Source of the DNA: Sphingomonas bacterium
Lineage (GTDB): Bacteria; Pseudomonadota; Alphaproteobacteria; Sphingomonadales; Sphingomonadaceae
Direction: 5' to 3'
DNA: 47,856 bases
Assembly (NCBI RefSeq): GCF_028292965.1
Contig: NZ_JAQGLG010000209.1
Span: 1 to 47,856 of the forward strand
Shown: piece after piece, positions 1-9,137 of the stretch
How the letters are laid out: the number at the start of each line of letters is the position of its first letter
How positions within the stretch are numbered: the first letter of the stretch is position 1
Program-made: the position numbers and the translations under genes
Notes under the pieces: generated by a model
Databases searched by the model: none
What the model was told of the DNA's origin: nothing
Seen by the model: only the letters and a program-made list of their open reading frames with translations

Positions 1-157
1 GGATCTGGCCGAGCCCGCCGAGCGGCTTCAGGAACAAGGCCTCACGGGGATCGCGCTGCGCGATGCGGACACGCGCGCCTGCCTTGAGCAATTCCTGTGC
101 GACATAGCGGCCGAGGAACCCGCCGCCGCCGATCAAAATAACCAGCCTGTCCTTCAT
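1..157 (-). CDS. NDUFA9-like NAD(P)-binding protein, N-terminal part only
   Basis: The start codon is at 157 and the gene runs off the left edge, leaving about 52 residues. The translation opens with MKDRLVILIGGGGFLGRYVA, a classic Rossmann beta-alpha-beta start with the glycine-rich GGGGFLG loop that binds NAD(P). A basic stretch then leads to FLKPLGGLGQ. This is the opening seen in the complex I NDUFA9-type short-chain epimerase-like proteins of sphingomonads, which are thought to act in respiratory complex assembly or quinone metabolism. Only the cofactor-binding N-terminus is visible, so the exact subfamily stays open; a general NAD-dependent epimerase/dehydratase is the alternative. It diverges from the tRNA-Leu, with about 120 bases between them. 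Confidence 0.75.
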   Translation of the reverse strand, partial: MKDRLVILIGGGGFLGRYVAQELLKAGARVRIAQRDPREALFLKPLGGLGQI

Positions 158-280
158 GCCGTGCTGCCCTACCTCAGTCCTGCCCCTGATGTATCGGGGA
201 TGTGTGCCGCCCCCTTGCCCCAGCTCAGCCCGTGTTGACAAGGCGCACGAGCCTAACCTAAGGCGCGCCCCCTACCCCGT

Positions 281-367
281 GCCCAGATGGCGGAATTGGT
301 AGACGCACCAGCTTCAGGTGCTGGCGGTCGCAAGGCCGTGGAGGTTCGAGTCCTCTTCTGGGCACCA
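281..367 (+). tRNA. tRNA-Leu (anticodon CAG)
   Basis: The 87-base gene folds as a class II tRNA. The acceptor strand GCCCAGA pairs with TCTGGGC, and CCA is encoded at the 3' end. The anticodon arm is CCAGC-TTCAGGT-GCTGG with CAG at 315-317. A long variable arm and a T loop with TTCGAGT follow. CAG reads CUG leucine codons. The 3' end doubles as the attachment site of the downstream island. Confidence 0.97.
350..367 (+). other. attL core: 3' end of tRNA-Leu
   Basis: The last 18 bases of the tRNA, gtcctcttctgggcacca, recur as gtcctcttctggcacca at 15651-15667 with one G missing. P4-type integrases typically target tRNA 3' ends, and an integrase gene starts about 160 bases downstream, so this is read as the left attachment core. 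Confidence 0.8.
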
Positions 368-390
368 GGGCCCCCTTTTCAGGGGGTCCC
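368..390 (+). repeat. Hairpin just after the tRNA
   Basis: GGG-CCCCC, loop TTTTCA, GGGGG-(T)-CCC forms a strong stem-loop directly after the tRNA CCA. It could end tRNA transcription or protect the 3' end, but no T-run follows on the plus strand. It lies on the island side of the attachment core. Confidence 0.4.
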
Positions 391-480
391 AAACGATCCC
401 GAAAGCTTGAAGAAACCACGGTTTTCTGCCATAAACTGGCTCCGGAAGACCTGTGACGTGCCACTGCATCCCGATCCGAT

Positions 481-530
481 GTTGGCATCATTGTTGGTAT
501 TTCCGGGTGCCAACAATGGGAGATACCAAC
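481..530. repeat. Putative integrase arm-type sites, left end
   Basis: Between the core and the integrase start lie gttggcat (481-488) and gttggtat (493-500) in direct orientation with starts 12 bp apart, then gtgccaac (508-515) and ataccaac (523-530) in the opposite orientation. The same 8-bp word pair with 12-bp spacing occurs near the right end at 15573-15592. This is what integrase arm-binding sites would look like. The last copy abuts the integrase start codon, so binding could also repress the gene. Confidence 0.55.
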
Positions 531-1751
531 ATGGCTCTCACCGCATTGGAAGTCCGCTCCTTCAAGGGCAGGGAGCGTCCGTACAAGGTCAGCGACTCAG
601 GCGGCCTCTATCTGTTCGTTCAGCCCTCTGGGCAGCGCTACTGGCGACTGGCCTATCGGTGGGGCGGCAAGCAGCAAACGATGGCTCTTGGCGTATTTCC
701 AGATGTCAGCCTTGCCGACGCGCGGGCCAAGCGCGACTCCGTCAGGAAGATTCTCGCTGAGGGGAAGAACCCGGTTTCCGCTGCTCGTGAGGAAGAGCTG
801 GCTGCCAAGCTTGCCGAGCAGATCACGTTCCAGGTCGTGGCCGAGGAATGGTACAGCAAATGCGCGCGCGAGGGCCGCGCCGAAATCACGTTGCAGAAGC
901 AGCGATGGCTGCTCGACTTCGCCTATCCCAAGCTTGGAACCCGTCCGATCAACCGCATCTCCGCTCATGAGGTGTATGAGGTCCTGCGCGGCATCGAAGC
1001 CAAGGGCCATTACGAAACGGCACGGCGGTTGCGCGGCACCTGTAGCCAGGTGTTCCGCTACGCGGTCGCGACCGCCAGGGCGGAACGCGATGTATGCGCC
1101 GATCTGCGCGGCGCTCTGACCGCCCCAAAGGTGAAGCATCTCGCCGCGCTCACGAAGCCGACCGAAGTCGGCGAGCTGATGTGCGCGATCGACGGGTTCG
1201 ATGGCTACCGCGTAACCCATGTCGCCCTAAGGCTGGCGCCACACCTGTTTGTACGTCCAGGCGAGCTGCGTCAGGCGGAGTGGTCGGAGTTCGATTTCGA
1301 GGAAGGCATCTGGGCGATCCCGGCGGAGAAGATGAAGATGCGACGACCACACCATGTCTCGCTGTCGAAGCAGGCGCTCGCGATCATTACTGACATCCGC
1401 CCCTTGAGCGGCAAGCATCGCTACCTTTTCCCGTGTCAGGGGAAGCGCGATCGCCCAATGTGCGAGAACACCCTGAACCTCGCACTTCGACGCCTTGGCT
1501 ATGGCGGAGGCCGCATGACCACGCACGGTTTCCGCGCGATGGCGAGCACGCTGCTCAATGAATCCGGGAACTGGACGCCGGACGCGGTCGAGCGGCAGCT
1601 TGCCCATGTCGACGCGAACTCCGTGCGGCGGGTCTATGCCCGAGGTGAATATTGGGACGAGCGTGTCCGCATGATGCAGGCATGGTCCGACGAGCTGGAC
1701 CGCCTTCGTGCCGAAGCACTCGCTCGTTCGATGAACAGGAAGGCGGCGTGA
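531..1751 (+). CDS. P4-type tyrosine-recombinase integrase
   Basis: The 406-residue protein has the layout of P4/CP4-57 integrases: an N-terminal DUF4102 arm-binding domain (SDSGGLYLFVQPSG and LGVFPDVSLADAR, about residues 20-75), a central SAM-like core-binding domain and a C-terminal catalytic domain. Catalytic residues are visible: Arg242 in HLFVRPGELR, His332 and Arg335 in THGFRAMAS, His359 in QLAHVDANS, and the nucleophile Tyr369 in RRVYARGEY. It should catalyse excision and insertion at the tRNA-Leu 3' end. ATG 531 is preferred because GGGAGA lies about 8 bases upstream; a longer in-frame reading from 453 crosses the proposed arm sites. The gene looks intact and is the first gene of the island. 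Confidence 0.95.
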   Translation: MALTALEVRSFKGRERPYKVSDSGGLYLFVQPSGQRYWRLAYRWGGKQQTMALGVFPDVSLADARAKRDSVRKILAEGKNPVSAAREEELAAKLAEQITFQVVAEEWYSKCAREGRAEITLQKQRWLLDFAYPKLGTRPINRISAHEVYEVLRGIEAKGHYETARRLRGTCSQVFRYAVATARAERDVCADLRGALTAPKVKHLAALTKPTEVGELMCAIDGFDGYRVTHVALRLAPHLFVRPGELRQAEWSEFDFEEGIWAIPAEKMKMRRPHHVSLSKQALAIITDIRPLSGKHRYLFPCQGKRDRPMCENTLNLALRRLGYGGGRMTTHGFRAMASTLLNESGNWTPDAVERQLAHVDANSVRRVYARGEYWDERVRMMQAWSDELDRLRAEALARSMNRKAA

Positions 1752-1903
1752 TCGCACCCCGTCGTTCGACCTCGAACAGGGCTCACACGATTGCGTCCGG
1801 GAGGATGAACGTCGGCCCGCGTTTTCACCCGCGGCTAGTTCTACGCTTTCGTCTGGTCCAAACGATGACTCACTTGCGCGACGCGTGAGGAGACCGGGGC
1901 TGA

Positions 1904-2890
1904 TTAGCCGACGGCCCTTATCAGATTGATGATCCCTTGTCCGAAATAGGGAGAATACATTACGTTACTGTGATCTTCGTTGTAATGGCTGTTCAAGCCA
2001 CACGCGAAAATCCGTCCCTGTGGGTCCTGCTTAAGCCAAGGCCCGCCACTACTGCCGCGGGTCATATTGTTGTTCATGCCGATAACCGAACTTCCGCCGA
2101 CATAATTCCCGTTGCAGCTCCACATATGCTTGCCGTCGAAATCGTATGCCGCTGAAACCCAATCGCTTGGATAGCCCACCGCCTGGAGCAATTGCTGATT
2201 GGCCGCTATGTTTGCCCTCCAGCCGATCGTCCCCGTGGTCGACGCGATCGGCTGTTCCAAGATGACGGCGCCGAGATCGAACGCCGCGGCATTGGGCCCG
2301 CCCCCGGTCCATCCTGAGAGAGTATGGCTGGACGCACCGTACCAGATGCCGCGGGCCGGCTGATCGTCGAATTGCGGCATGAAGGCGACATGTGTCGCCC
2401 ATTGCTGGCTATTATCGTCGAACAGGCAATGCCCCGCCGTTACGATCGCGCGGTCACCCACCACCCACGCCGTTCCAGCAAAGTCATTGCCGCCCACCTG
2501 AGCGACCATCTTTCCGATGGCACTATAGGGAAAAGCACCACGGTTGGGTACGCGTTCGGTGTCAAAGGGCGGCGCAACCAGAGCCTTGAACCACGCCGAC
2601 TCTGCATCGGGCGGAGGACTCGACTTGTTGCGCGACCTCTTACCGAAGCCGCGCAACAGCGATTTCAGCTGCTCTTGGTCAATCAGACCCGGCGCAGGGT
2701 CGCGCGGCAATGCTCTTAGCGGAAAGGGCTTCGCGCCGGCGATCCGCTCGGCAGTCCAATATTCTTCCACCGCATCGCGATCCGCCGGAATCCCCAAAAT
2801 CTCGGGGAGAACCATGTTCTTCAGGACAGCGGAGAAATTGGCTAAGAGTGACCGAGACACTACCGTGTTCGGATCGCCCGCCTGTGGCAT
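1904..2890 (-). CDS. Trypsin-like serine peptidase (S1/V8-like)
   Basis: The 328-residue protein has a complete chymotrypsin-fold triad in order: His154 in VTAGHCLFD, Asp205 in AFDLGAV and Ser281 in RGSSGGPW. The fold occupies about residues 115-328. The first 110 residues are a polar extension without a recognisable signal peptide, so export is unclear. The family hydrolyses peptide bonds, often after Glu or basic residues; the specificity cannot be read here. The start is set at ATG 2890 because AAGGGAG lies at good distance upstream, whereas ATG 2896 directly abuts it. The lipoprotein gene ends 63 bases upstream on the same strand, so the two are probably cotranscribed and may act as a pair. 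Confidence 0.85.
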   Translation of the reverse strand: MPQAGDPNTVVSRSLLANFSAVLKNMVLPEILGIPADRDAVEEYWTAERIAGAKPFPLRALPRDPAPGLIDQEQLKSLLRGFGKRSRNKSSPPPDAESAWFKALVAPPFDTERVPNRGAFPYSAIGKMVAQVGGNDFAGTAWVVGDRAIVTAGHCLFDDNSQQWATHVAFMPQFDDQPARGIWYGASSHTLSGWTGGGPNAAAFDLGAVILEQPIASTTGTIGWRANIAANQQLLQAVGYPSDWVSAAYDFDGKHMWSCNGNYVGGSSVIGMNNNMTRGSSGGPWLKQDPQGRIFACGLNSHYNEDHSNVMYSPYFGQGIINLIRAVG

Positions 2891-2953
2891 GTGCATCTCC
2901 CTTGCGAAGAACCCGTTACAACCTGCTTCGCCACGGCTGGCGCGGCGACCGGG

Positions 2954-4876
2954 TCACGAACCTTGGCTCAGGGCGGCCTCGGCCTTGATCCGCTCCGCCT
3001 TTGCTTTGAGCAATGCGATTTCAGCTTCGATCGCCGCCGTTTCGTCCTTGGTCGGCTTCAGCGGATCCTCATCGGGAACCTGAAGCTTTTTGAGCGCCGC
3101 TTCCTTGGTCAGTTTGTCTATCTGCGCCTGAATGTCGGCAAGCTCATTGTCGCGGGCGAATTTGAGGTCGTCGCGGCTCTCGGTTTCACGTGCCTCTCGG
3201 AAGGTCGCATATTGTGCCGCGACGTCGGATGCGGTCGAGACCAGACTTTCCGCGGGCGCCTTGGTAGATTTGTAGCTGAAGGTGTCGAGCCTGCCGGTGT
3301 CGGTCATCGAAAGGACCATCTCGCGCGCCTGGAACGTACCCACGCGGAACGGGAGAAACCGGAGCTGTCCAAACTGGGGGAAATTGGCCGAAGCGATTTT
3401 AGCCTCGTCATGTGTCAGGTCGCAGACCGCCACGGCAACGGGCTGCGCGCTCGATGTAGTCACGGTGCCGCCGGCCGGGCCTTGAGAACGCGTACCGCCC
3501 TGGCCGTTGAGAGTCCCACCAGTTGTGCCGCTACCACCTTGCCCGTTTAGGCCTCCGCCCGCGGTCCCGTTCCCACCTTGCCCATTCAGTGTCCCTCCGG
3601 TGCTGCCGCTCCCACCCTGGACCTGGCCGGAAGGCGTGCGACCATTGCCGCCTTGAGCCTGGCCGGCTTGCCCGTCCGTCACAGGAGGCAGGGCCGGCGG
3701 TGCCGTAAGCGAGATTTCGCGACAGAAAAGCAGCTGCCCCTCCATCGCGTCGCGAATGAAGATGCCGCTGTCAGCGACTGTGTCGCGCGCCGCAACGAGC
3801 GTCTGATTGTCGTCCGATAGCGTGATCAAGCACTCCTGCCCGGGACTGGTTTCGCATGGCTTGAGCCCTCGAAACAGATGGACGCCCGAGCGAAGGTTCA
3901 GCTGCTTCTGGATGCACACCGCGACATTGGGAGTCGCGCCGTAGCATTCGGGGAGAAGCGCCCGCCGCTTGGTTTCTGTGTTGCTGAGCGTTGCAGGCCG
4001 CACGAGGTTGACCGTCTGAACCAGCGTCGCAAGTTTCTCGGTGTCGCTTGCGGAGAGGGGATAGGCCCCGTCCTCAGGACGGCTGGTGACGTCGGCGGAC
4101 CAGGTGAAACTCTCTGAAACACTCAGCTCGCCCGCCACCTTCTCTCGGCGCTCCTTAAGACCGTTTAGCTTCTGTTCCTCCGTTATCAGGTCGTTCAGAA
4201 GCACGAGAAATTGCGCTTTTCCGGGAGCATCGATGAGCCGTGCGGTGCCAGCTGATTTGAAATACTCGGCGCGGGCCTGAAGGGCGGTGAGGTCGGTAGT
4301 CGATTGCTTCAGCCGCTTGTCGAGGTCATCCGCTTCGTGGACCAGTTTGAGCGCCGCGTCCGTGCAACCAAGCACCGCATCCGTCCCGACCGGTGGAGGG
4401 GGCGTGACCTTTGTATACTTCGCCGCTGCCAGCACGGTCGCGATTGAGAGGGCCGTCTTCACCGCGCCGCTGATTACCTCGCCGGTCCTGTCCTCAGCGC
4501 TCGCGCCCATCGATTTCAGCGTGCCATTCGGGTAAAGCTTGATCTCAAAACTCGCGGTCCGGAGCCAGCCCGGCAGCTTACGATAGTCGACATTGTAGGA
4601 TTCACCGGCAACATAGGATGGCGTCGCCGTCACGGAGACCTTGAACTTTAGCGCGGTCGGCTTCGTCGGATCGTCATCGACAAATTCGCCGGGACATTCG
4701 GCAAGCGTGCGCGTAAGTTTGACCTCATACTGAACTTTGGGAAGTGCGTAGCTGGTGCCGGTACGCGCCATGCTGAGGCTGGTCGTCGCGCGGTTCGGTG
4801 TCGTCGCCAGCTTGCCGACACAACCGGAAAGTAGCGCAAGCATAACAATTCCGGCTGTTGCTGGTGATCGGCGCAT
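2954..4876 (-). CDS. Large lipoprotein with glycine-rich repeats, function unknown
   Basis: The 640-residue protein begins with a lipoprotein signal peptide: Arg-Arg, a hydrophobic core and the lipobox LLSGC with Cys19 as the lipid-attachment site. No known domain was recognised. After a globular part come a central charged helical stretch (about 195-260) and a low-complexity segment (about 415-490) with three 13-residue repeats resembling NGQGGSGTTGGTL. A final segment (about 575-635) is rich in Lys, Glu and Ala and likely coiled coil. ATG 4876 follows GGGGGG at suitable distance. Placement ahead of the trypsin-like gene suggests a surface assembly or a protease substrate/anchor pair; this is inference. 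The GG-rich linker may connect an envelope anchor to a helical tail. Confidence 0.8.
   Translation of the reverse strand: MRRSPATAGIVMLALLSGCVGKLATTPNRATTSLSMARTGTSYALPKVQYEVKLTRTLAECPGEFVDDDPTKPTALKFKVSVTATPSYVAGESYNVDYRKLPGWLRTASFEIKLYPNGTLKSMGASAEDRTGEVISGAVKTALSIATVLAAAKYTKVTPPPPVGTDAVLGCTDAALKLVHEADDLDKRLKQSTTDLTALQARAEYFKSAGTARLIDAPGKAQFLVLLNDLITEEQKLNGLKERREKVAGELSVSESFTWSADVTSRPEDGAYPLSASDTEKLATLVQTVNLVRPATLSNTETKRRALLPECYGATPNVAVCIQKQLNLRSGVHLFRGLKPCETSPGQECLITLSDDNQTLVAARDTVADSGIFIRDAMEGQLLFCREISLTAPPALPPVTDGQAGQAQGGNGRTPSGQVQGGSGSTGGTLNGQGGNGTAGGGLNGQGGSGTTGGTLNGQGGTRSQGPAGGTVTTSSAQPVAVAVCDLTHDEAKIASANFPQFGQLRFLPFRVGTFQAREMVLSMTDTGRLDTFSYKSTKAPAESLVSTASDVAAQYATFREARETESRDDLKFARDNELADIQAQIDKLTKEAALKKLQVPDEDPLKPTKDETAAIEAEIALLKAKAERIKAEAALSQGS
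3503..3619 (-). repeat. Three tandem 39-bp units in the lipoprotein gene
   Basis: Units at 3503-3541, 3542-3580 and 3581-3619 each encode a 13-residue Gly/Thr/Asn-rich repeat. Unit ends share the bases ccaccttg or ccaccctg. Copy number could vary by slippage without breaking the frame. Confidence 0.8.
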
Positions 4877-5431
4877 GGAACCCCCCGAGGCCATCGACCC
4901 GAAAGATCCGGCTCGAGTCGTACAATCGAGAGCAACCTATTGCGCGAGATCGCACTGCACAATCGATTATTAGCACCATTTTGGATGGGATTAGAATCGT
5001 ATTAAAGTGCCAGCTTAACTCGATTTAATCCAACTCATGTTATGCCATTGGGCAGGCTGAAGTTTTTACGAGTACTCTTTCATATATGTTATAAATCAAC
5101 CAACGGCTGCCACCGATTGATCTATCACTTGAACTGCAAACGCTGAACCAAGCGTCTGCGCCCGTCCCCAGGTCCCCGCAAGCGCCACCTCCTCAGCGAT
5201 CTGCGTCGGGAAGCCGCTCTCGGTCTCAGACCTTGATTTCCGAATGTTCAGTCGCAAGCCGTGAGAAAACACTAAGCGAGTGCGATCAGAACCCAAATCT
5301 TCGCCTTTAGGCACCGACCATTCCTGAGCGATCGACGGATCTTCGCGTCACTTTGGGCTCAATTTGATCCGTAATGGTTGTTATATATTTGTTGCCCGGG
5401 TTTTACGTATTGCTTAGCGTAAAGTTAAGGG
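4877..5431. other. Gene-free divergent region, AT-richer
   Basis: About 555 bases lie between the lipoprotein gene (minus) and the membrane-protein gene (plus). The stretches 4960-5100 and 5370-5430 are distinctly AT-rich compared with the flanks and must hold the promoters for both directions. A 72-codon minus-strand reading frame at 5096-5314 has no convincing start signal and resembles nothing I know, so it is not called. Confidence 0.5.
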
Positions 5432-6856
5432 GTGCGCGTGGACACAGCGGAGATCATTTGGGGCTGGATGAACGGTTTGGTTCGCCGCGTGGCGATCGGA
5501 TCCCTCCTTTTTCTATTGTTTTCCGCAGCTTCGCTGCTTCTATATCTTGCCGCAGTCAACCGAGTCGGTGGGCTGGGCGAACTGGACGCTTCGGAATTCA
5601 ACCACACTAAGCTGGTCGATTCGTTCATCGACATGGGGCAGCACGCGTCAGAACTAGCCGGCTCAAGTTCGCGCGCAGCGGCTATGGACGCGATAGAGCC
5701 GCTGCGCCGCAGTCTGATTGACGCGCGGAAGGCAAACCTTTCGAAGTTCGCGTGCGCGGGTGCTTGGATTGAGGGTCTTGAGAACCTGCAGCGCGTTCCG
5801 GCGATACTGGCGGCAAACTGCGATGGGACCGGCGAGAAGTGCGAAGTCTCCCATGACCGCATCAAGTTGGACGATCTCGCCGGGTTCGAACAAGGGATGG
5901 CTTCCGTGGAGGACGTCCTGCCGCAACTGGAGCATGCCTGCCTGGGGCCGCAGTCAAAGGATGGCTTCTGCATATACTACCGGAGGGAGCGCGAGCGCGA
6001 TATCCAGGCACTGAACGCTTTGGTAAGCTCGCACTACGGCGAATATGTCCCCAAGGGCATCCGCCTGAAGACAGGTCAGCCTGAATCCCCTTGCCGCGCC
6101 GAGCGCGGCTACCTGCGTTCCTGGAAGGCCGTCGCCAGCAAGATCGATCCTATGGCGGGGCCAGTGACCCTCGCGGACTTCGAACGGCTCGGCGAGACGG
6201 TGAGCCAAGCCCGCGTCGCGATCCGCAGCTCGGACAGCCAGATTTCCGCGGCGCCGGGCGGCGGGATCCTGACGCTACTGATCCCGAAAAGCGTCAGCTT
6301 TCCTCTGCTCCACTGGCTCGGCCTCGTCGCAATTTGCTACGCCTACATGAACCTCCGGCGGTTGCTCAGCCTCACGCGCTCACACCAGCTCGACGGCGAC
6401 CACACCCTCTACGGGCTCTACCCGACGACCTCGCACGTTTTCACGTCCCCGGCGTTCGGCCGGTCGGCTGAGCTACCACGTCGGCTCGGAACCGTGGTGC
6501 GCTTTCCTGCACGAGTGACAGCGGTACTCTTCGACTGGATTCCCTACATCGCAGCGTTCGTGGCCATTTGCGCGCTCGCGTTAGCCTACTTGTTGGGCCC
6601 GAAGGAAGCGGAGGAATTCTCCGGCACAACGAAAGGTATCAGCGCCGCCGCCGTGTTCCTGCAAGTCTCGGTGACCGTGGCCTTTTGGCGGGCGCAGACG
6701 CATCTCTCCAAACGGTTCGAGATTTGGATCCAACCGATCGCTCCCAATCCGAACGGCGCAGCGACGGTCGTCGCCAATTCCACCGCGACGGCGGGACCGG
6801 CTACCCGTCGCCCCCGACCGAAACAATCCGTTCCACCAACGACATCACAACCCTGA
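5432..6856 (+). CDS. Polytopic membrane protein of unknown function
   Basis: The product is 474 residues. A transmembrane segment lies near residues 20-42, followed by a long soluble region (about 50-275) with several Cys residues (FACAGAW, AANCDG, EKCEV, EHACLG, GFCIYY, ESPCRAE), which would suit a disulfide-bonded periplasmic domain. Further hydrophobic segments lie near 283-305, 360-390 and 405-420, and the tail is Pro/Thr-rich. No family was recognised. The start is GTG (5432, or 5438 in the same frame) behind AAGGGG. The ABC binding-protein gene starts 10 bases downstream, so this is probably the first gene of the importer operon and may be an accessory sensor or scaffold; that role is inference. 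Confidence 0.75.
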   Translation: MRVDTAEIIWGWMNGLVRRVAIGSLLFLLFSAASLLLYLAAVNRVGGLGELDASEFNHTKLVDSFIDMGQHASELAGSSSRAAAMDAIEPLRRSLIDARKANLSKFACAGAWIEGLENLQRVPAILAANCDGTGEKCEVSHDRIKLDDLAGFEQGMASVEDVLPQLEHACLGPQSKDGFCIYYRRERERDIQALNALVSSHYGEYVPKGIRLKTGQPESPCRAERGYLRSWKAVASKIDPMAGPVTLADFERLGETVSQARVAIRSSDSQISAAPGGGILTLLIPKSVSFPLLHWLGLVAICYAYMNLRRLLSLTRSHQLDGDHTLYGLYPTTSHVFTSPAFGRSAELPRRLGTVVRFPARVTAVLFDWIPYIAAFVAICALALAYLLGPKEAEEFSGTTKGISAAAVFLQVSVTVAFWRAQTHLSKRFEIWIQPIAPNPNGAATVVANSTATAGPATRRPRPKQSVPPTTSQP

Positions 6857-6866
6857 AAGGACCGCG

Positions 6867-8315
6867 ATGAAGTCTCTTTCCCTCAGAAGCGCCCTGCTGC
6901 TGCCGTTGACTGCTCTCAGCCTCATGCTTGGCAGCTGCTCCAAGAAGCCGGACGCCGAGCCGACGAGCCTAGTCGTCTGGCAGACGGAGACCGATCCGAG
7001 GGCCAAGGCGGTGCTGGACGAGGTCGCTGGGCAATTCGAACGGGACAATCCTGGCGTCAAGGTCAGCATCGAATCAGTGCCTTGGGGCGCGCTATCTGAG
7101 AAGCTGACAACCGCCCTGAAGAGCGATGCACCACCGGACGTCGCGCATCTTGAACCCTTCATGACATATAGCCTGGTGGAGCGCGGGCTCCTCTCTCCGA
7201 TCGATGACGTCGTGGCTGACATCCAGAAGGAGAACGGCCCCATTTTCCCTGCGGTGCTCGATCTTCAGCTGTTCGATGAACATCGCTACGGGATCGCCTA
7301 CGCCGTGGGAGTAACCGGCTGGACGTTCGACATGCGGAAGGCGAATGGCGCCGCCTTTCCCTATCCTGCGCAGAGCACTTCGACGATCTCCGAGGATGCC
7401 CTGTTCAGCTTCCTCGCAGACGTGAAGCGCAGAAACCCGAAGGCGACCGTGCTACTCCCTGGGGGCACGCCCTTCTTCATGGACCAGCTGTTCGGTGAGC
7501 TCGTCGCCAATGCGGGGGGACGCCTCTACGATCCAGCGACCCGCCAATTTCTCCTGACTAGCGAGCCGGCCAAGCGTGCACTGCGCTTCTTCGTCCGGTT
7601 GAGGGACGCCGGCATGCTGAGCCCCGACTGGCAGGGTCAGCAGTATGCCGATCAGTTCAGCCGGCTCGCCGGCATGGGCGAGCGGGGCGACATCTTCCTG
7701 ACGCCGGTGACCTACGCCCGTGCGAGCGTCGCTATCGAAAAGACATTGGCGACGAACCTCTCGCAGGCCAACGCAACGAACTTCCGCTTCATGTCCGCAC
7801 CAACGAACCAACTTGCCGGACCCTCTGTGGCGACGATCGATTGCGAACCCTTCGTCATCTTCTCCCACACCGAGAAGGAAAAAGGGGTCGGAAATCTCAG
7901 CAAGCGGGATCTCGCCGCCCGGTTCCTCAGGGCCTTCTACAAGCGGAAAAACTATCTGAAGTTCGTGTCGACGGTGCCCATTCACCTGACGCCCATCTTT
8001 TCCAACCTCGCTCAGGACCCGGCATACCTCAGCTCGTTCCGGAAGGAATGGCGCCCATGGCATGACCGCACCCTGACGCTCCTTTCCGAGAAGCGGTATA
8101 CCCGCCCAATCCTTGTGCCAGGTCCAGATAACTCGACACTTGAGGAGGACCTGCGCAATCCCTACCTGCTGCCCCTACAGGCCCAGGGGATCATATCGCA
8201 TGCCATCACCGAGGCACTAGCGCCCGGTGCCGACATCGATAAGATCCTTACCACGGCGCAGGCAGCGGCTATGCGGCTCGTAGACCGGCAGATACAACCA
8301 GCACGTGCAAAGTAG
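6867..8315 (+). CDS. ABC importer substrate-binding lipoprotein (family 1 type)
   Basis: The 482-residue protein has a lipoprotein signal with lipobox LMLGSC (Cys24). The mature part begins with LVVWQTETDPRAKAVLDEVA and VKVSIESVPWGALSEKL, then PPDVAHLEPF, the pattern of family 1 (sugar-type) extracellular solute-binding proteins. It should capture a small solute in the periplasm and pass it to the two permeases that follow. The Trp and acidic residues near the N-terminus fit a sugar or glycerol-phosphate-like ligand, but the ligand cannot be read from sequence. It precedes permease 1 by a few bases. It lies on the island, so it is acquired cargo rather than a core transporter. Confidence 0.85.
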   Translation: MKSLSLRSALLLPLTALSLMLGSCSKKPDAEPTSLVVWQTETDPRAKAVLDEVAGQFERDNPGVKVSIESVPWGALSEKLTTALKSDAPPDVAHLEPFMTYSLVERGLLSPIDDVVADIQKENGPIFPAVLDLQLFDEHRYGIAYAVGVTGWTFDMRKANGAAFPYPAQSTSTISEDALFSFLADVKRRNPKATVLLPGGTPFFMDQLFGELVANAGGRLYDPATRQFLLTSEPAKRALRFFVRLRDAGMLSPDWQGQQYADQFSRLAGMGERGDIFLTPVTYARASVAIEKTLATNLSQANATNFRFMSAPTNQLAGPSVATIDCEPFVIFSHTEKEKGVGNLSKRDLAARFLRAFYKRKNYLKFVSTVPIHLTPIFSNLAQDPAYLSSFRKEWRPWHDRTLTLLSEKRYTRPILVPGPDNSTLEEDLRNPYLLPLQAQGIISHAITEALAPGADIDKILTTAQAAAMRLVDRQIQPARAK

Positions 8316-8319
8316 ACTG

Positions 8320-9135
8320 ATGACGGCCGGGGGCAGCATGGGACCAAGGGCGCTGATGCTTATCAGCACTACGCTCCTTGTCCTGCCGCTGTCCCTGGTA
8401 CTCATCGCACTGGTGAAGGACTATCGCCCCGACCTCTCATCCGAGGGCTGGGGCCTCGCCCGGCCGTTCCTTGGGCGGACCCTAATCTTCGCTCTCGCGT
8501 CGACCGTTGGCCAGATGATCGTCGGCGTCGCAGCGGCGCTCACAGTGCTATGGACGACGCGTTCCGCCCTCAAGCAAACGATCGTGATCGCGGTCTTCCT
8601 GCTGCCATACGCTATCCCGGCCTCGGTCGTTGGTCTTTCGTTCGGCTTCGCCGCTGGCCCGCAGAGCTACTGGGCCGAGATGATGGAGAGCGTGTTCAGC
8701 ATTCCCCCGGGATACTGGCTCTACGACCATCCCCTCCTTTCCGCAGTGGCAGCGTCGATCTGGCAATACTTCCCGTTCGCATTTCTGCTTACGCTGCTGG
8801 CACTGCGGACGATACCAGCGGACACGTTGCGCGCGGCACAGCTCGACGGTGCGACGTTCAGTTCGATCACGAGCAAGATCGTCCTACGCAGTATATGGCC
8901 CGTGCTGCTGGCCATATTCATGCTGCGCTTCGTATTCATGCTCGTGAAGTTCGACACGCCATTCGTGTTCCTTGAGAAAATAGCGACGAGGGACGAAGTT
9001 GCGACACTTGAACTGTGGAGGTCGGTCCGTGGCTCGGATAGCTCGCACCTTGGGACGATCGCGTGGATGCTGCAGCTCAGCGCGATCGCGATCGCGCTTC
9101 TTTACGCGCGCATCCACCGGCGGGGAGTGGCCTAA
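8320..9135 (+). CDS. ABC importer permease 1
   Basis: The product of about 271 residues has six hydrophobic segments and the inner-membrane permease EAA-like loop in the form LRAAQLDGATFSSITSKIVL, where the conserved EAAxxDGA motif contacts the ATPase. It belongs to the MalF/UgpA-like permease group. Start choice is uncertain: ATG 8320 follows the upstream stop by four bases, ATG 8338 has a GGGGG stretch just ahead, and a GTG at 8305 overlaps the upstream gene. It pairs with permease 2, which starts 2 bases after its stop. Confidence 0.85.
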   Translation: MTAGGSMGPRALMLISTTLLVLPLSLVLIALVKDYRPDLSSEGWGLARPFLGRTLIFALASTVGQMIVGVAAALTVLWTTRSALKQTIVIAVFLLPYAIPASVVGLSFGFAAGPQSYWAEMMESVFSIPPGYWLYDHPLLSAVAASIWQYFPFAFLLTLLALRTIPADTLRAAQLDGATFSSITSKIVLRSIWPVLLAIFMLRFVFMLVKFDTPFVFLEKIATRDEVATLELWRSVRGSDSSHLGTIAWMLQLSAIAIALLYARIHRRGVA

Positions 9136-9137
9136 GC

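Noticed and set aside
3503..3619. Possible CRISPR array in the 39-bp repeats
   Set aside because: Units are contiguous without spacers and encode in-frame glycine-rich repeats.
5096..5314. 72-codon minus-strand reading frame in the divergent promoter region
   Set aside because: No ribosome-binding site or recognisable protein character; it lies in the region that must hold promoters.
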